NCBI RefSeq assembly: GCF_000262755.1
Contig: NZ_AFEU01000002.1
Location: 930,001 to 994,000 of the forward strand
Reading direction: 5' to 3'
Length of the DNA stretch: 64,000 bases
Source of the DNA: Bacillus methanolicus PB1
GTDB lineage: Bacteria > Bacillota > Bacilli > Bacillales > Cytobacillaceae
Position numbers and translations under genes: made by a program. The notes beneath the pieces were generated by a model. That model was not told the origin of the DNA. It did not search any database and was given only the letters and a program-made list of their open reading frames with translations. Positions 55,624 through 63,929 of this stretch are shown in pieces. The stretch's first letter is position 1, and the number at the start of each line of letters is the position of its first letter.

Positions 55624-56502
55624 TTGAAAATTCGCGTTTCAGCTGTTCAGTATCATTTGCATACAATTAATTCGTTTGATGAGTTTGCAAGACAATGCGA
55701 ACATTATATAAAAACTGCCCAGGAATTTGATGCGGAATTTATTCTTTTCCCTGAATTTTTTACGACACAGCTTTTATCGATCGGAAGCAAGGATGGAAAA
55801 GGGTTGCCAATCGACAAATTACCTGATTTTACGGAGCAATACCGAACTCTTTTTTCAAACTTTGCTAAGGAAACAAACATGCATATCATTGGCGGCACCC
55901 ATGTCATTCGCAGAAATGACCGTCTTTACAACGTAGCTCATTTATTTTATCCGGATGGAAGAATCGAAGAGCAGGCAAAGCTGCACATCACGCCGACAGA
56001 GGTTCATGAATGGAATATGGCGCCGGGTGATGACTTCCGTATCTTTGACACAGAGAAGGGAAAAATTGCTCTCCTTACTTGTTATGATATTGAATTTCCG
56101 GAAATCGTCCGGATGGCAAAAGCAAAAGGAGCGGACGTTATCTTCTGCCCATCCTGTACGGATGACCGCCACGGCTTCCACCGTGTGCGCTACACCAGCC
56201 ATGCAAGAGCAATTGAAAATCAAGTGTATGTCGTTGTAACGGGAACAATCGGCTCCTTGCCGACTGTTGATTTTATGCGCGCTAATTTTGGTCAGGCGGC
56301 TATTATTACACCGAATGATATTCCTTTTCCGCCAAAGGGAATCTTGGCAGAAGGTGAAATAAACGACGATATGATTATAACAGCGGATCTTGATTTAGAA
56401 CTTCTGTATGAAGTGCGTGAGCGGGGATCTGTGACAACATGGCGCGACCGCAGAAATGATTTATATCCGGACTGGGAGGGAATCGAAGTTGAAAGATCGT
56501 AA
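55624..56502 (+). CDS. Carbon-nitrogen hydrolase (nitrilase superfamily)
   Basis: 292 residues from TTG 55624 after GGGGGGA. Catalytic triad visible: E44 in LFPEFF, Lys near 119 in QAKLHITPTE and Cys near 155 in LLTCYDIEFPE. It should hydrolyse an amide or similar C-N bond. It resembles the C-terminal half of the B. subtilis YhcX type, where an acetyltransferase domain comes first in the same chain. Here the acetyltransferase follows as a separate gene overlapping by 14 bp. Confidence 0.9.
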   Translation: MKIRVSAVQYHLHTINSFDEFARQCEHYIKTAQEFDAEFILFPEFFTTQLLSIGSKDGKGLPIDKLPDFTEQYRTLFSNFAKETNMHIIGGTHVIRRNDRLYNVAHLFYPDGRIEEQAKLHITPTEVHEWNMAPGDDFRIFDTEKGKIALLTCYDIEFPEIVRMAKAKGADVIFCPSCTDDRHGFHRVRYTSHARAIENQVYVVVTGTIGSLPTVDFMRANFGQAAIITPNDIPFPPKGILAEGEINDDMIITADLDLELLYEVRERGSVTTWRDRRNDLYPDWEGIEVERS

Positions 56503-57169
56503 CATTTATTACCGCAGTGAAATATATGTGTATGATCAGGATCGCCCGTTGCCGGCTGTAGTTCGAAACTATACGGAGAAAGATTTTGATGACCTTATTC
56601 AAATTCAATCTGAATGCTTTCCTCCGCCGTTTCCATCAGAATTATGGTGGAATAAAGAGCAGTTGAATAATCATGCTACCTTGTTTCCGGAGGGAGCATT
56701 GTGCATCGAAGTGAATGGTGAATTGGCAGGGTCACTCACTGGCCTTATAACGGATTTTGACCCTGAACACCCGAACCACACGTGGGAAGAAGTTACCGAT
56801 AACGGCTATATCCGCAATCATAATCCAAATGGAAATACATTGTATATTGTTGATATCAGCGTCCGCCCTAAATACAGAAAGCTTGGGCTCGGAAAAATTA
56901 TGATGCAGTCAATGTACCATGTCGTGATTCAAAAAGGGCTTGACCGGCTGCTCGGCGGTGGGCGGATGCCCGGCTATCACAAGAAGGCAGACGAAATGTC
57001 AGCTGATGAATATTTGCAAGCAGTTGTCAAAGGAGAATTGAAAGACCCTGTCATTACGTTCTTGCTCCGTTGCGGCCGTATGCCAATCGGGGTTGTGGAA
57101 AATTATCTGGGTGATGAAGAATCATGTGGATATGCCGCATTAATGGAATGGAAAAATCCATTTAAATAA
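56489..57169 (+). CDS. GNAT acetyltransferase, partner of the carbon-nitrogen hydrolase
   Basis: 226 residues from TTG 56489, seven bases after GGGAGGGA and inside the end of the hydrolase gene. The acetyl-CoA site is in VDISVRPKYRKLGLGKIMMQ (R-x-x-G-x-G type). The domain matches the N-terminal half of YhcX-like fusions. Overlap and shared history suggest the two proteins act on the same molecule, but the substrate is unknown. Confidence 0.85.
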   Translation: MKDRNIYYRSEIYVYDQDRPLPAVVRNYTEKDFDDLIQIQSECFPPPFPSELWWNKEQLNNHATLFPEGALCIEVNGELAGSLTGLITDFDPEHPNHTWEEVTDNGYIRNHNPNGNTLYIVDISVRPKYRKLGLGKIMMQSMYHVVIQKGLDRLLGGGRMPGYHKKADEMSADEYLQAVVKGELKDPVITFLLRCGRMPIGVVENYLGDEESCGYAALMEWKNPFK

Positions 57170-57341
57170 AGGTTATATTGAACGTTTGTTCTATAACAAA
57201 TATGGAAATCAATAAGATTGATAATTTGCTGTAAATGTACGAAGCTTTTGATTTTAACATCGAGCAACTTAAGGATTTTCTAAAAACATAAAATTTTTAG
57301 AAAAGAGCGTAAAAAAAGAATTATGCATTGGGGGATGACAT

Positions 57342-58013
57342 ATGGAATATGTACGTATAACAAGCATTGAAGATCCGTTGTTTTCAAAACTTCATAATTT
57401 AATGAAAGAGGTATTTCCTCCTGAAGAAGTGCTAGAATTTGATCTATGGAAAGAACCGTTAGAGGACCCTGATATCCGAGTATTTGTAGCGGTTCATGAG
57501 GATGAGGTAGTTGGAGCGACGGAATACCGCTACTACAAAGACTGGAACATTGCGATGACAGATTTTACGATTATTGGGAAACCCGGCTTAAGCCTTGGCC
57601 GCTTTCTTGCTCAAAATCGTTTAAAAGATTTGCAAAACTTAGCAAAAGAAAACGGAAATGAATTATTTGGAATGTTTGCTGAAATTTACGACCCTTACCA
57701 AGTAGAAAACTATCAATTTGGCGGAGTAAAACCGATGGATCCTTACGTTCGCCGCGAGGTGCTTTCACACCTTGGCTATAAACGCCTTGACCTTTCATAT
57801 GTGCATCCTTCATGGGAGAATAACGGAGAGGCGGTTTCGGGACTGGATCTTTGCTTTATGCCGATGGACGAAAGTGTAACAGAACTTCCGGCAGGCTTGG
57901 TAGCAGATTTTCTTACTACTTATTATTCTGTGCTTTCGTCTAAACCGCAGGAATGGGTAAAAATGATTGAAGATATCCGTTCACGTGAAACAATTGCTCT
58001 TTTGCCTTTGTAA
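57342..58013 (+). CDS. Second GNAT-like acetyltransferase
   Basis: 223 residues. N-terminal GNAT fold (VFVAVHEDEVVGATEYRYY, then the degenerate acetyl-CoA loop GKPGLSLGRFLAQNRL); the C-terminal part ends with a short helical region. Starts at ATG 57342 after GGGGGATG. It is 172 bp downstream of the first GNAT and may have its own promoter. Function unknown. Confidence 0.75.
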   Translation: MEYVRITSIEDPLFSKLHNLMKEVFPPEEVLEFDLWKEPLEDPDIRVFVAVHEDEVVGATEYRYYKDWNIAMTDFTIIGKPGLSLGRFLAQNRLKDLQNLAKENGNELFGMFAEIYDPYQVENYQFGGVKPMDPYVRREVLSHLGYKRLDLSYVHPSWENNGEAVSGLDLCFMPMDESVTELPAGLVADFLTTYYSVLSSKPQEWVKMIEDIRSRETIALLPL

Positions 58014-58045
58014 TTAAGTTTTCGGAGATTGGTTTCAATCAAAAA

Positions 58046-58082
58046 GGGCCTGACAAATTGAGTCGGGCCCTCTTCGTTTTTT
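58046..58082 (+). terminator. Terminator after the second GNAT gene
   Basis: GGGCCTGAC/GTCGGGCCC stem with one mismatch, then TCTTCGTTTTTTT. Confidence 0.8.
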
Positions 58083-58088
58083 TAAATA

Positions 58089-58123
58089 AAAAGAGGCGGA
58101 AATTGGTAATATCCGCCTCTTAA
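58089..58123. terminator. Hairpin downstream of tRNA-Arg
   Basis: AAGAGGCGGA/TCCGCCTCTT stem with an 11-base loop; A5 in front serves as T-run for the minus strand, ending tRNA-Arg transcription. Confidence 0.8.
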
Positions 58124-58146
58124 TTTATTATGTAAATTTAATAAAG

Positions 58147-58220
58147 CGTCCCAGGAGAGATTCGAACTCCCGACCTACAGTTTAGGAAACTGTTGCTCTA
58201 TCCTGCTGAGCTACTGGGAC
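58147..58220 (-). tRNA. tRNA-Arg (anticodon CCT)
   Basis: 74 nt cloverleaf: acceptor GTCCCAG/CTGGGAC, T-arm with GTTCGAATC, anticodon stem ACAGT/ACTGT around TTCCTAA. CCA is not encoded. Reads AGG. Confidence 0.93.
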
Positions 58221-58464
58221 ATCAGTTTTTTATTATAATAGCTTAGACAGTAAAGATCAAGACCTTACACGATTTGTAATTTCAGGCAAATCCTTTTTAT
58301 GTTTTCTGATACAAAAGTGTTGATTAGAAATTAAAAATTTAGTATTATTTATCTCGAATTAAAAATAATTTAATTCAAGATAAAATATTTTGACTGTTTT
58401 TTAGTTTTTTAATGAAAACTAAATTGTCAAAAAAAAATTTAATTAAAGAAAGGTGAGAAACATC

Positions 58465-59100
58465 ATGGCAAAAGTTTTGTACATCACAGCGCACCCGCTC
58501 AATGAAACACAATCCTTCAGTTTGGCAGCAGGAAAAGCATTTATCGATACTTATAAGGAAGTAAATCCGAACGATGAAGTTGTTCATATTGATTTATATA
58601 AAGAAAGCATTCCGCAAATTGATGCCGACGTTCTTAGCGGTTGGGGAAAACTTCGATCCGGCCAAGCCTTTGAAGAACTTTCTTCAGAAGAGCAAGCAAA
58701 AGTTGGGCGGCTTTCAGAACTTTGTGAACAGTTTATCGCAGCAGATAAATATGTATTTGTAACACCTTTATGGAATTTTTCATTCCCTCCAGTAATGAAG
58801 GCATATCTTGATTCAGTTGCTGTTGCTGGAAAAACTTTTAAATATACGGAACAAGGACCAGTTGGTCTATTAACAGATAAAAAAGCATTGCACATTCAGG
58901 CGCGCGGCGGTATCTACTCTGAAGGTCCTGCAACTGAATTGGAGATGGGACACAGATATCTTGACGTTATGATGAAATTTTTCGGTGTGCCTTCTTTTGA
59001 AGGTCTATTTGTTGAAGGGCATAATGCAATGCCCGACAAAGCTCAAGAAATTAAAGAAAATGCAATTGCCCGAGCTAAGGACTTAGCCCAAACATTTTAA
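58465..59100 (+). CDS. azoR: FMN-dependent NADH-azoreductase (AzoR family)
   Basis: 211 residues from ATG 58465 (AAAGGTGAG upstream). Flavodoxin-like fold with the phosphate loop [21 protein letters not shown] site [18 protein letters not shown] and RGGIYSEGP. These enzymes reduce quinones and azo compounds with NADH and protect against electrophiles. An AT-rich 240-bp leader precedes it without a clear operator. Confidence 0.9.
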   Translation: MAKVLYITAHPLNETQSFSLAAGKAFIDTYKEVNPNDEVVHIDLYKESIPQIDADVLSGWGKLRSGQAFEELSSEEQAKVGRLSELCEQFIAADKYVFVTPLWNFSFPPVMKAYLDSVAVAGKTFKYTEQGPVGLLTDKKALHIQARGGIYSEGPATELEMGHRYLDVMMKFFGVPSFEGLFVEGHNAMPDKAQEIKENAIARAKDLAQTF

Positions 59101-59146
59101 TGCGGCCATTTAACAAGAAAAAAAATAAAACACCTTAAAAATGAAA

Positions 59147-59194
59147 AGGTAAGCAAATATTAGTTATGATTAATTTATTTGCTTACCTTTTTTT
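59147..59194 (+). terminator. Terminator of azoR
   Basis: 14-bp perfect stem AAGGTAAGCAAATA/TATTTGCTTACCTT followed by T-run. Confidence 0.9.
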
Positions 59195-59404
59195 CATTAA
59201 AAGCTAATAAACTATGGGGAGCACCGACTGTTCTGAATTTCTTATCACGAATTTTTAGATTCCTTTTTGTAAGATACGACAAGATCTAGATTGCCTGTTT
59301 CCTCGTATTCCACAAAAATCTTATTGCCCCAACCCATTTAACCATCATTTGGAATTTTTAAACCGTAAGTTAATAGTCTTAATCTAGTTAAATGCAAAAA
59401 AATA

Positions 59405-59519
59405 GGGCTGACTCAAAAGTATAGGGTAAGACCCCTCCAATCAATATATAGACAATCATTAATAAATCGATTTTATATTTTTATTGTTGGAGGGGGTCAG
59501 ACCCTTATGAGTCAGCCCC
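59405..59519. repeat. Dispersed palindrome, GACTCA subfamily, complete copy
   Basis: GGGCTGACTCAAAAGTATAG ... CCCTTATGAGTCAGCCCC. As in the copy at 28031, both outer arms carry GGGGC rather than GAGGC. Lies between azoR and the convergent tRNA-Ser; bases 59195-59404 hold nothing else I can assign. Confidence 0.92.
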
Positions 59520-59579
59520 ATTTTCTATTAAATAATAAAAGACAGTGGCGTTTTGAACGCAAAAATCGTTTGCTACAAG

Positions 59580-59667
59580 CGGAGAAGGTGAGATTCGAAC
59601 TCACGCAACGGTTGCCCGTCCTAGCGCATTTCGAGTGCGCCCCCTTAAACCACTTGGGTACTTCTCC
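59580..59667 (-). tRNA. tRNA-Ser (anticodon CGA)
   Basis: 88 nt class II tRNA: acceptor GGAGAAG/CTTCTCC, anticodon stem GCGCA/TGCGC around CTCGAAA, long variable arm, T-loop GTTCGAATC, discriminator G. CCA not encoded. Reads TCG. Confidence 0.93.
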
Positions 59668-59766
59668 AGAATGATAGATATGATTATTTCTCCCAAATAG
59701 CATATTATAAATAAAATTTCATCTATAAAGTCTTGGAAAAAATGTACTTTTCAATCCCATCTACAA

Positions 59767-59799
59767 TAAAAAACACCCATTCAATTGAATTGGCGTTTC
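59767..59799 (-). terminator. Terminator between tRNA-Ala and tRNA-Ser
   Basis: On the minus strand AACGCCAATTC/GAATGGGTGTT with two mismatches, then T6. Confidence 0.65.
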
Positions 59800-59815
59800 A
59801 TTTTAAACTATTAAG

Positions 59816-59888
<73 letters not shown>

Positions 59889-60102
59889 GTATAAGGTACA
59901 AAAGATATTATAGCGGCATCTTGCTTTTTATGCAATAGTAAATTTCAATTCAAGAAGAATCGTATATTCTTTAAAAATTATGACAATTGGTTTTTTCGTC
60001 GTTTTTTTTACAGCAGAGTTTGACAACAACCTTGACAAAAATTTAACAAATGAAGTCAAAAATACTTGAAAAAATAAAGCAGTTACTTTAATATTGAACT
60101 TA

Positions 60103-60118
60103 CATCTATATATTGTAA
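60103..60118. promoter_or_regulatory. Predicted NrdR box 1 (weaker)
   Basis: CATCTATATATTGTAA contains the full 10-bp NrdR core CTATATATTG; 11 of 16 positions fit acaCwAtATaTwGtgt. Its centre is 32 bp from that of box 2. Confidence 0.6.
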
Positions 60119-60134
60119 TAATCAAAGATGACAA

Positions 60135-60150
60135 ATACTATATATTGTGT
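60135..60150. promoter_or_regulatory. Predicted NrdR box 2
   Basis: ATACTATATATTGTGT matches the NrdR consensus at 15 of 16 positions. Tandem boxes about three helical turns apart upstream of an nrd operon are the usual NrdR arrangement. Confidence 0.75.
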
Positions 60151-60153
60151 TGC

Positions 60154-60463
60154 CTTAAAATAAGATGCCGTTAGGCTTAATAGGGAATCTGGTGAGAATC
60201 CAGAACTGCCCCCGCAACTGTAATTGCTGACGAAATGAGCAGACCACTGTATAAGTAAGCTTTGTAGGTGCTTATATGGGAAGGGCTCAAAGTAGGAGGA
60301 TGCATAAGTCAGGAGACCTGTCTTATTTTAAGATGTTTCAACTTCTTCGGGGATTGAGAAGATGAAACGGTGGCGACAGAAGGAATAGGACTGGTTTTTT
60401 CTTTCCTGCATACCTTTTGATGCTATCGTTTCATCCGCTCAAAATCCTTGAGCGGATTTTTTT
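60154..60463 (+). ncRNA. Cobalamin riboswitch with terminator, upstream of nrd operon
   Basis: The aptamer (60154-60332) closes with a perfect 12-bp P1, CTTAAAATAAGA/TCTTATTTTAAG. Inside are GGGAATCTGGTGAGAATCC, the CCCGCAACTGTAA core and the B12 box AGTCAGGAGACCTGTC (from 60308). The expression platform ends in the terminator ATCCGCTCAA/TTGAGCGGAT with T7 (60433-60463), five bases before the nrdA ribosome-binding site. Cobalamin binding should switch the operon off. Confidence 0.95.
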
Positions 60464-60480
60464 ATTTAGGAGGGAAAATT

Positions 60481-62769
60481 TTGAGTACAGAAACCTATTC
60501 AGAACTTCATTACGTGTTGGAAGCTGTCAACCAGGCTGTAAAGAAATATGATATCGATGCAACTGAAATCATAAAACGAATAAAAGAACTGAACGCAACT
60601 GAGTCTGAGACAAATCAACAGGCTTTATTTTATGCTTTAAATCACATTACGATGGATCAGCCTAATTGGACGTTTGTCGCGGCCCGTTTATATCTTAATG
60701 AATTATATGAAAAGGCAGCAACTAATCGATGCTATGACCGTTCTTTAAAGTATGGAGATTTTTATCAGCTCATTAAAGTATTAACCGAAAAAGGGATTTA
60801 TTCTAGTGATCTCCTGTCCTATTATACGAAAGATGAAATCGATGAGTTGGGAAAAGAGATCGATCCTGATCGTGATCATTTATTTAATTATATAGGACTT
60901 TTTTTACTTGCTGACCGATATCTGGCAAAGGATCACGATCAGAATATTTATGAGCTTCCACAGGAACGATTCTTGATTATTGCCATGACCCTTATGAAAC
61001 TCGAAAACCAGTCTATCCGATTAGACCTTGTTAAGGAAGCGTATTGGGCATTAAGTAATCTTTATATGACAGTAGCCACCCCTACATTGTCAAATGCCGG
61101 TAAAAGCTACGGTCAACTTTCATCATGCTTTATTGATACGGTCGATGATTCTCTCGATGGCATTTATTTGAATAATTGGGATATCGCAAGATTAAGTAAA
61201 GACGGGGGCGGAATTGGAATCTATTTTGGAAAAGTACGGGCACTGGGTTCCGATATTAAAAAATTTAAAGGGAATTCTTCAGGGGTTGTACCATGGATCC
61301 GTTTAATTAATGATACTGCCGTTAATGTCGACCAATTGGGGCAGCGGCAAGGGGCCGTGGCTGTTTATCTTGATATATTCCATAAAGACATCATGAACGG
61401 ATTTCTTGATTTAAAAACGAATAATGGAGATGAACGCCGAAAAGCACATGATATTTTCACAGGTGTGACAATACCGGATTTGTTTATGGAAAAGTTGCAG
61501 GAGGTAGATGAAAACGGAAGAAGCATCGGGCTATGGCATACATTCTGTCCTCATCAAGTCAAACAAATCATGGGATGGAAAGATGAACATGGCACCCCCC
61601 TCGGACTTGAAGATTTTTATGATGAAAAAGATAAAAAGTATTTTACAGAGAAATACGAAGAAGCTGTCAATCACCCACTTTTGCCCCGTAAAACTTATCG
61701 TGCAATGGATATAATGGCCCGTATTATGATTTCGCAGTTGGAAACAGGAACGCCTTATATGTTTTACCGTGATGAAGTAAACCGGCAAAACCCGAACAAG
61801 CATTTATTAGGTGAAGGACGAACTTCCATCTTTTGCAGTAATTTATGTACAGAAATTGCTCAAAATATGTCTGCGACAATGATCATAAAAGAATATCAAG
61901 ATAAGGACGGAAATATCGTTATCGTTCGTAAACCAGGGGATTTCGTTGTTTGCAACCTGTCCTCTATTAATCTTGCAAAAGCTGTTCCAGTAAATGTGTT
62001 GGAGAGTTTAATCCGTATTCAAGTCAGAATGCTGGATAATGTCATTGACATAAATACGATTTCGGTAGGTCAGGCACAACAAACAAATAAAAAATACCGA
62101 GCAGTCGGTTTGGGAACATTTGGCTGGCATCACCTTCTTGCTCTTGAGGGGATTCATTGGGAGTCTGAAGAGGCTGTTCAATATACAGATAAACTTTATG
62201 AAGATATTGCATTCTACACCATCCGTACTTCCATGGAACTTGCAAAGGAAAAAGGAGCATACAGCCAATTTATAGGTTCTGAATGGCATACAGGTCTTTA
62301 TTTTGAACGAAGAAACTATGTTTCAAGCCGCTGGATCAAATTAAAAGAAGACGTAGCCAAATATGGAATTCGGAACGGCTGGCTGATGGCAATTGCACCT
62401 AATTCATCAACTGCGAAAATCGGCGGATCAACAGATGGGATCGATCCTTTATACGCAGTAGAATACGCTGAAGAAAAGAAAAATTTTAAATTTAAAGTAA
62501 CCGCACCAGATTTGAATCATGTTACCTACAATTATTATCGACGTGCAAGACATGAATTAGATCAGCGATGGAGCATTAGACAAAATGCGGCACGCCAGCG
62601 CCATATTGACCAATCGATCAGCTTTAACTTATATGTGCGGCATGATATTAAAGCAAAAGATTTACTAAACCTCCATCTTGAAGCATGGAAGCAGGGCTTA
62701 AAGACCACATACTATGTAAGAAGCACATCACAGGCAGAAATAGAAGAATGCGAAGCCTGCCATAGCTAA
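60481..62769 (+). CDS. nrdA: Class I ribonucleotide reductase, alpha (large) subunit
   Basis: 762 residues from TTG 60481, after AGGAGGG. The catalytic set is complete: SSCFIDTVDDSLDGI (Cys near 216), NLCTEI with the thiyl-radical Cys, CNLSSINLAKAV, and a C-terminal CEACHS redox pair; the GIGGG-type DGGGIGIYFGKVRA and PNSSTAKIGGSTDGIDP loops are clear. It reduces ribonucleotides to deoxyribonucleotides. The N-terminus starts after the beta-hairpin of the usual ATP cone, so allosteric dATP inhibition may be absent. It differs strongly from the B. subtilis NrdE type. The class (Ia or Ib) cannot be fixed from this alone. Confidence 0.93.
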   Translation: MSTETYSELHYVLEAVNQAVKKYDIDATEIIKRIKELNATESETNQQALFYALNHITMDQPNWTFVAARLYLNELYEKAATNRCYDRSLKYGDFYQLIKVLTEKGIYSSDLLSYYTKDEIDELGKEIDPDRDHLFNYIGLFLLADRYLAKDHDQNIYELPQERFLIIAMTLMKLENQSIRLDLVKEAYWALSNLYMTVATPTLSNAGKSYGQLSSCFIDTVDDSLDGIYLNNWDIARLSKDGGGIGIYFGKVRALGSDIKKFKGNSSGVVPWIRLINDTAVNVDQLGQRQGAVAVYLDIFHKDIMNGFLDLKTNNGDERRKAHDIFTGVTIPDLFMEKLQEVDENGRSIGLWHTFCPHQVKQIMGWKDEHGTPLGLEDFYDEKDKKYFTEKYEEAVNHPLLPRKTYRAMDIMARIMISQLETGTPYMFYRDEVNRQNPNKHLLGEGRTSIFCSNLCTEIAQNMSATMIIKEYQDKDGNIVIVRKPGDFVVCNLSSINLAKAVPVNVLESLIRIQVRMLDNVIDINTISVGQAQQTNKKYRAVGLGTFGWHHLLALEGIHWESEEAVQYTDKLYEDIAFYTIRTSMELAKEKGAYSQFIGSEWHTGLYFERRNYVSSRWIKLKEDVAKYGIRNGWLMAIAPNSSTAKIGGSTDGIDPLYAVEYAEEKKNFKFKVTAPDLNHVTYNYYRRARHELDQRWSIRQNAARQRHIDQSISFNLYVRHDIKAKDLLNLHLEAWKQGLKTTYYVRSTSQAEIEECEACHS

Positions 62770-62872
62770 AACTTAAACCATAGCCAAACCTATTCGCTTA
62801 AACTTTAAAGGATAGAGGGGGCTGTCCTTGGACAATCCCCATTTTAAAACGTTTTACGGGAGGGACTTTTTG

Positions 62873-63919
62873 ATGAACTTGCATTCACCATTAAAAAGAA
62901 TTATGCTGCTTAATCCACAGCATCCAAATAAATCGACAGGTATAATAAATGGGGAATGTTCCGGGTTATTAAACTGGAATGATATCGCTTATCCTCAAAT
63001 GTATAAATTATATCAAACATTACTATCGAATTTTTGGAAAGCTCAGGAGATCAACATGCAAGATGATATCAAGCAATGGGATCTCCTCAGTAAAATTGAA
63101 CAGGATGTTTTTTTGCGCATCAACACACAATTAGCTTCTCTGGATAGTTTGCAAACACCTACAATGAGCCATGTAATGGATTATGTCACCGATTCCAGCT
63201 TTAAAGCCATTTTCGCCGTTATTTCTCAACAAGAAGCAGTTCACAATGAGTCGTATTCTTATATCTTAAGCTCACTTGTCCCCTTAAGTGAACAGAACGA
63301 CCGCTTCAATCAAGCAAAAAATGATCCAATTGTACAAAAGCGAAACCAACTTATATTAGATACATATGAAAGCTTCCGCGAAAATCCTACACCATTAAAT
63401 CTGTTTAAACTTGGTGTAAATTCTATTAATCTTGAAGGCATTTACTTTTATGCAGGATTTGCCTTTTTCTATAATCTGGCCCGACAGCAAAAAATGTTGA
63501 AAACGAGTACAATGATTAGCTATATCCAGCGGGATGAAATGCAGCATGCCTATTTTATTTCCCAATTTATTCGAATTCTATTAACAGAAAACCCGGAATT
63601 AAATACAGCCGAAAATATTGATTATATTTACAATACGATTGAAAAGGCCGTTCAACTTGAAAAGGAGTGGGCACATTTCATCTTAAAGGATATAGACGGT
63701 ATTGATTTGTATGAATTCGACGCCTACATCGAATATCTGGCTAATAAACGTTTGCGTCAGCTTGGATTGCAAAATCTTTATAAAGACAGGGACAACCCAA
63801 TGCCATGGATCCACGTATTTAGTGATGAGATGATCAATGAAACAAAATCGGACTTCTTTGAACAAAAATCTAGAACGTATACAAAAGTGACTCAATCAAA
63901 CGGTTTCGATGAATTATAG
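62873..63919 (+). CDS. nrdB: Class I ribonucleotide reductase, beta (radical) subunit
   Basis: 348 residues from ATG 62873, after GGGAGGG; an in-frame TTG at 62828 would add 15 residues that include this site. Ferritin-like fold with metal ligands in QDDIKQW (Asp), QQEAVHNESY (E-x-x-H), NLEGIYFYAGF (Glu) and RDEMQHAYF (E-x-x-H). The tyrosine four residues after the first ligand His (HNESY) is the expected radical site. It lies 103 bp after nrdA in the same operon. Confidence 0.92.
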   Translation: MNLHSPLKRIMLLNPQHPNKSTGIINGECSGLLNWNDIAYPQMYKLYQTLLSNFWKAQEINMQDDIKQWDLLSKIEQDVFLRINTQLASLDSLQTPTMSHVMDYVTDSSFKAIFAVISQQEAVHNESYSYILSSLVPLSEQNDRFNQAKNDPIVQKRNQLILDTYESFRENPTPLNLFKLGVNSINLEGIYFYAGFAFFYNLARQQKMLKTSTMISYIQRDEMQHAYFISQFIRILLTENPELNTAENIDYIYNTIEKAVQLEKEWAHFILKDIDGIDLYEFDAYIEYLANKRLRQLGLQNLYKDRDNPMPWIHVFSDEMINETKSDFFEQKSRTYTKVTQSNGFDEL

Positions 63920-63929
63920 GTGTTGAAAG

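Noticed and set aside
5280-59519. Could the repeated elements be a dispersed CRISPR array?
   Set aside because: Copies lie kilobases apart, are palindromic over their whole length and have no spacers or cas genes.
59512-59703. Minus-strand open frame of 63 codons
   Set aside because: It covers tRNA-Ser and the end of a palindrome; chance frame.
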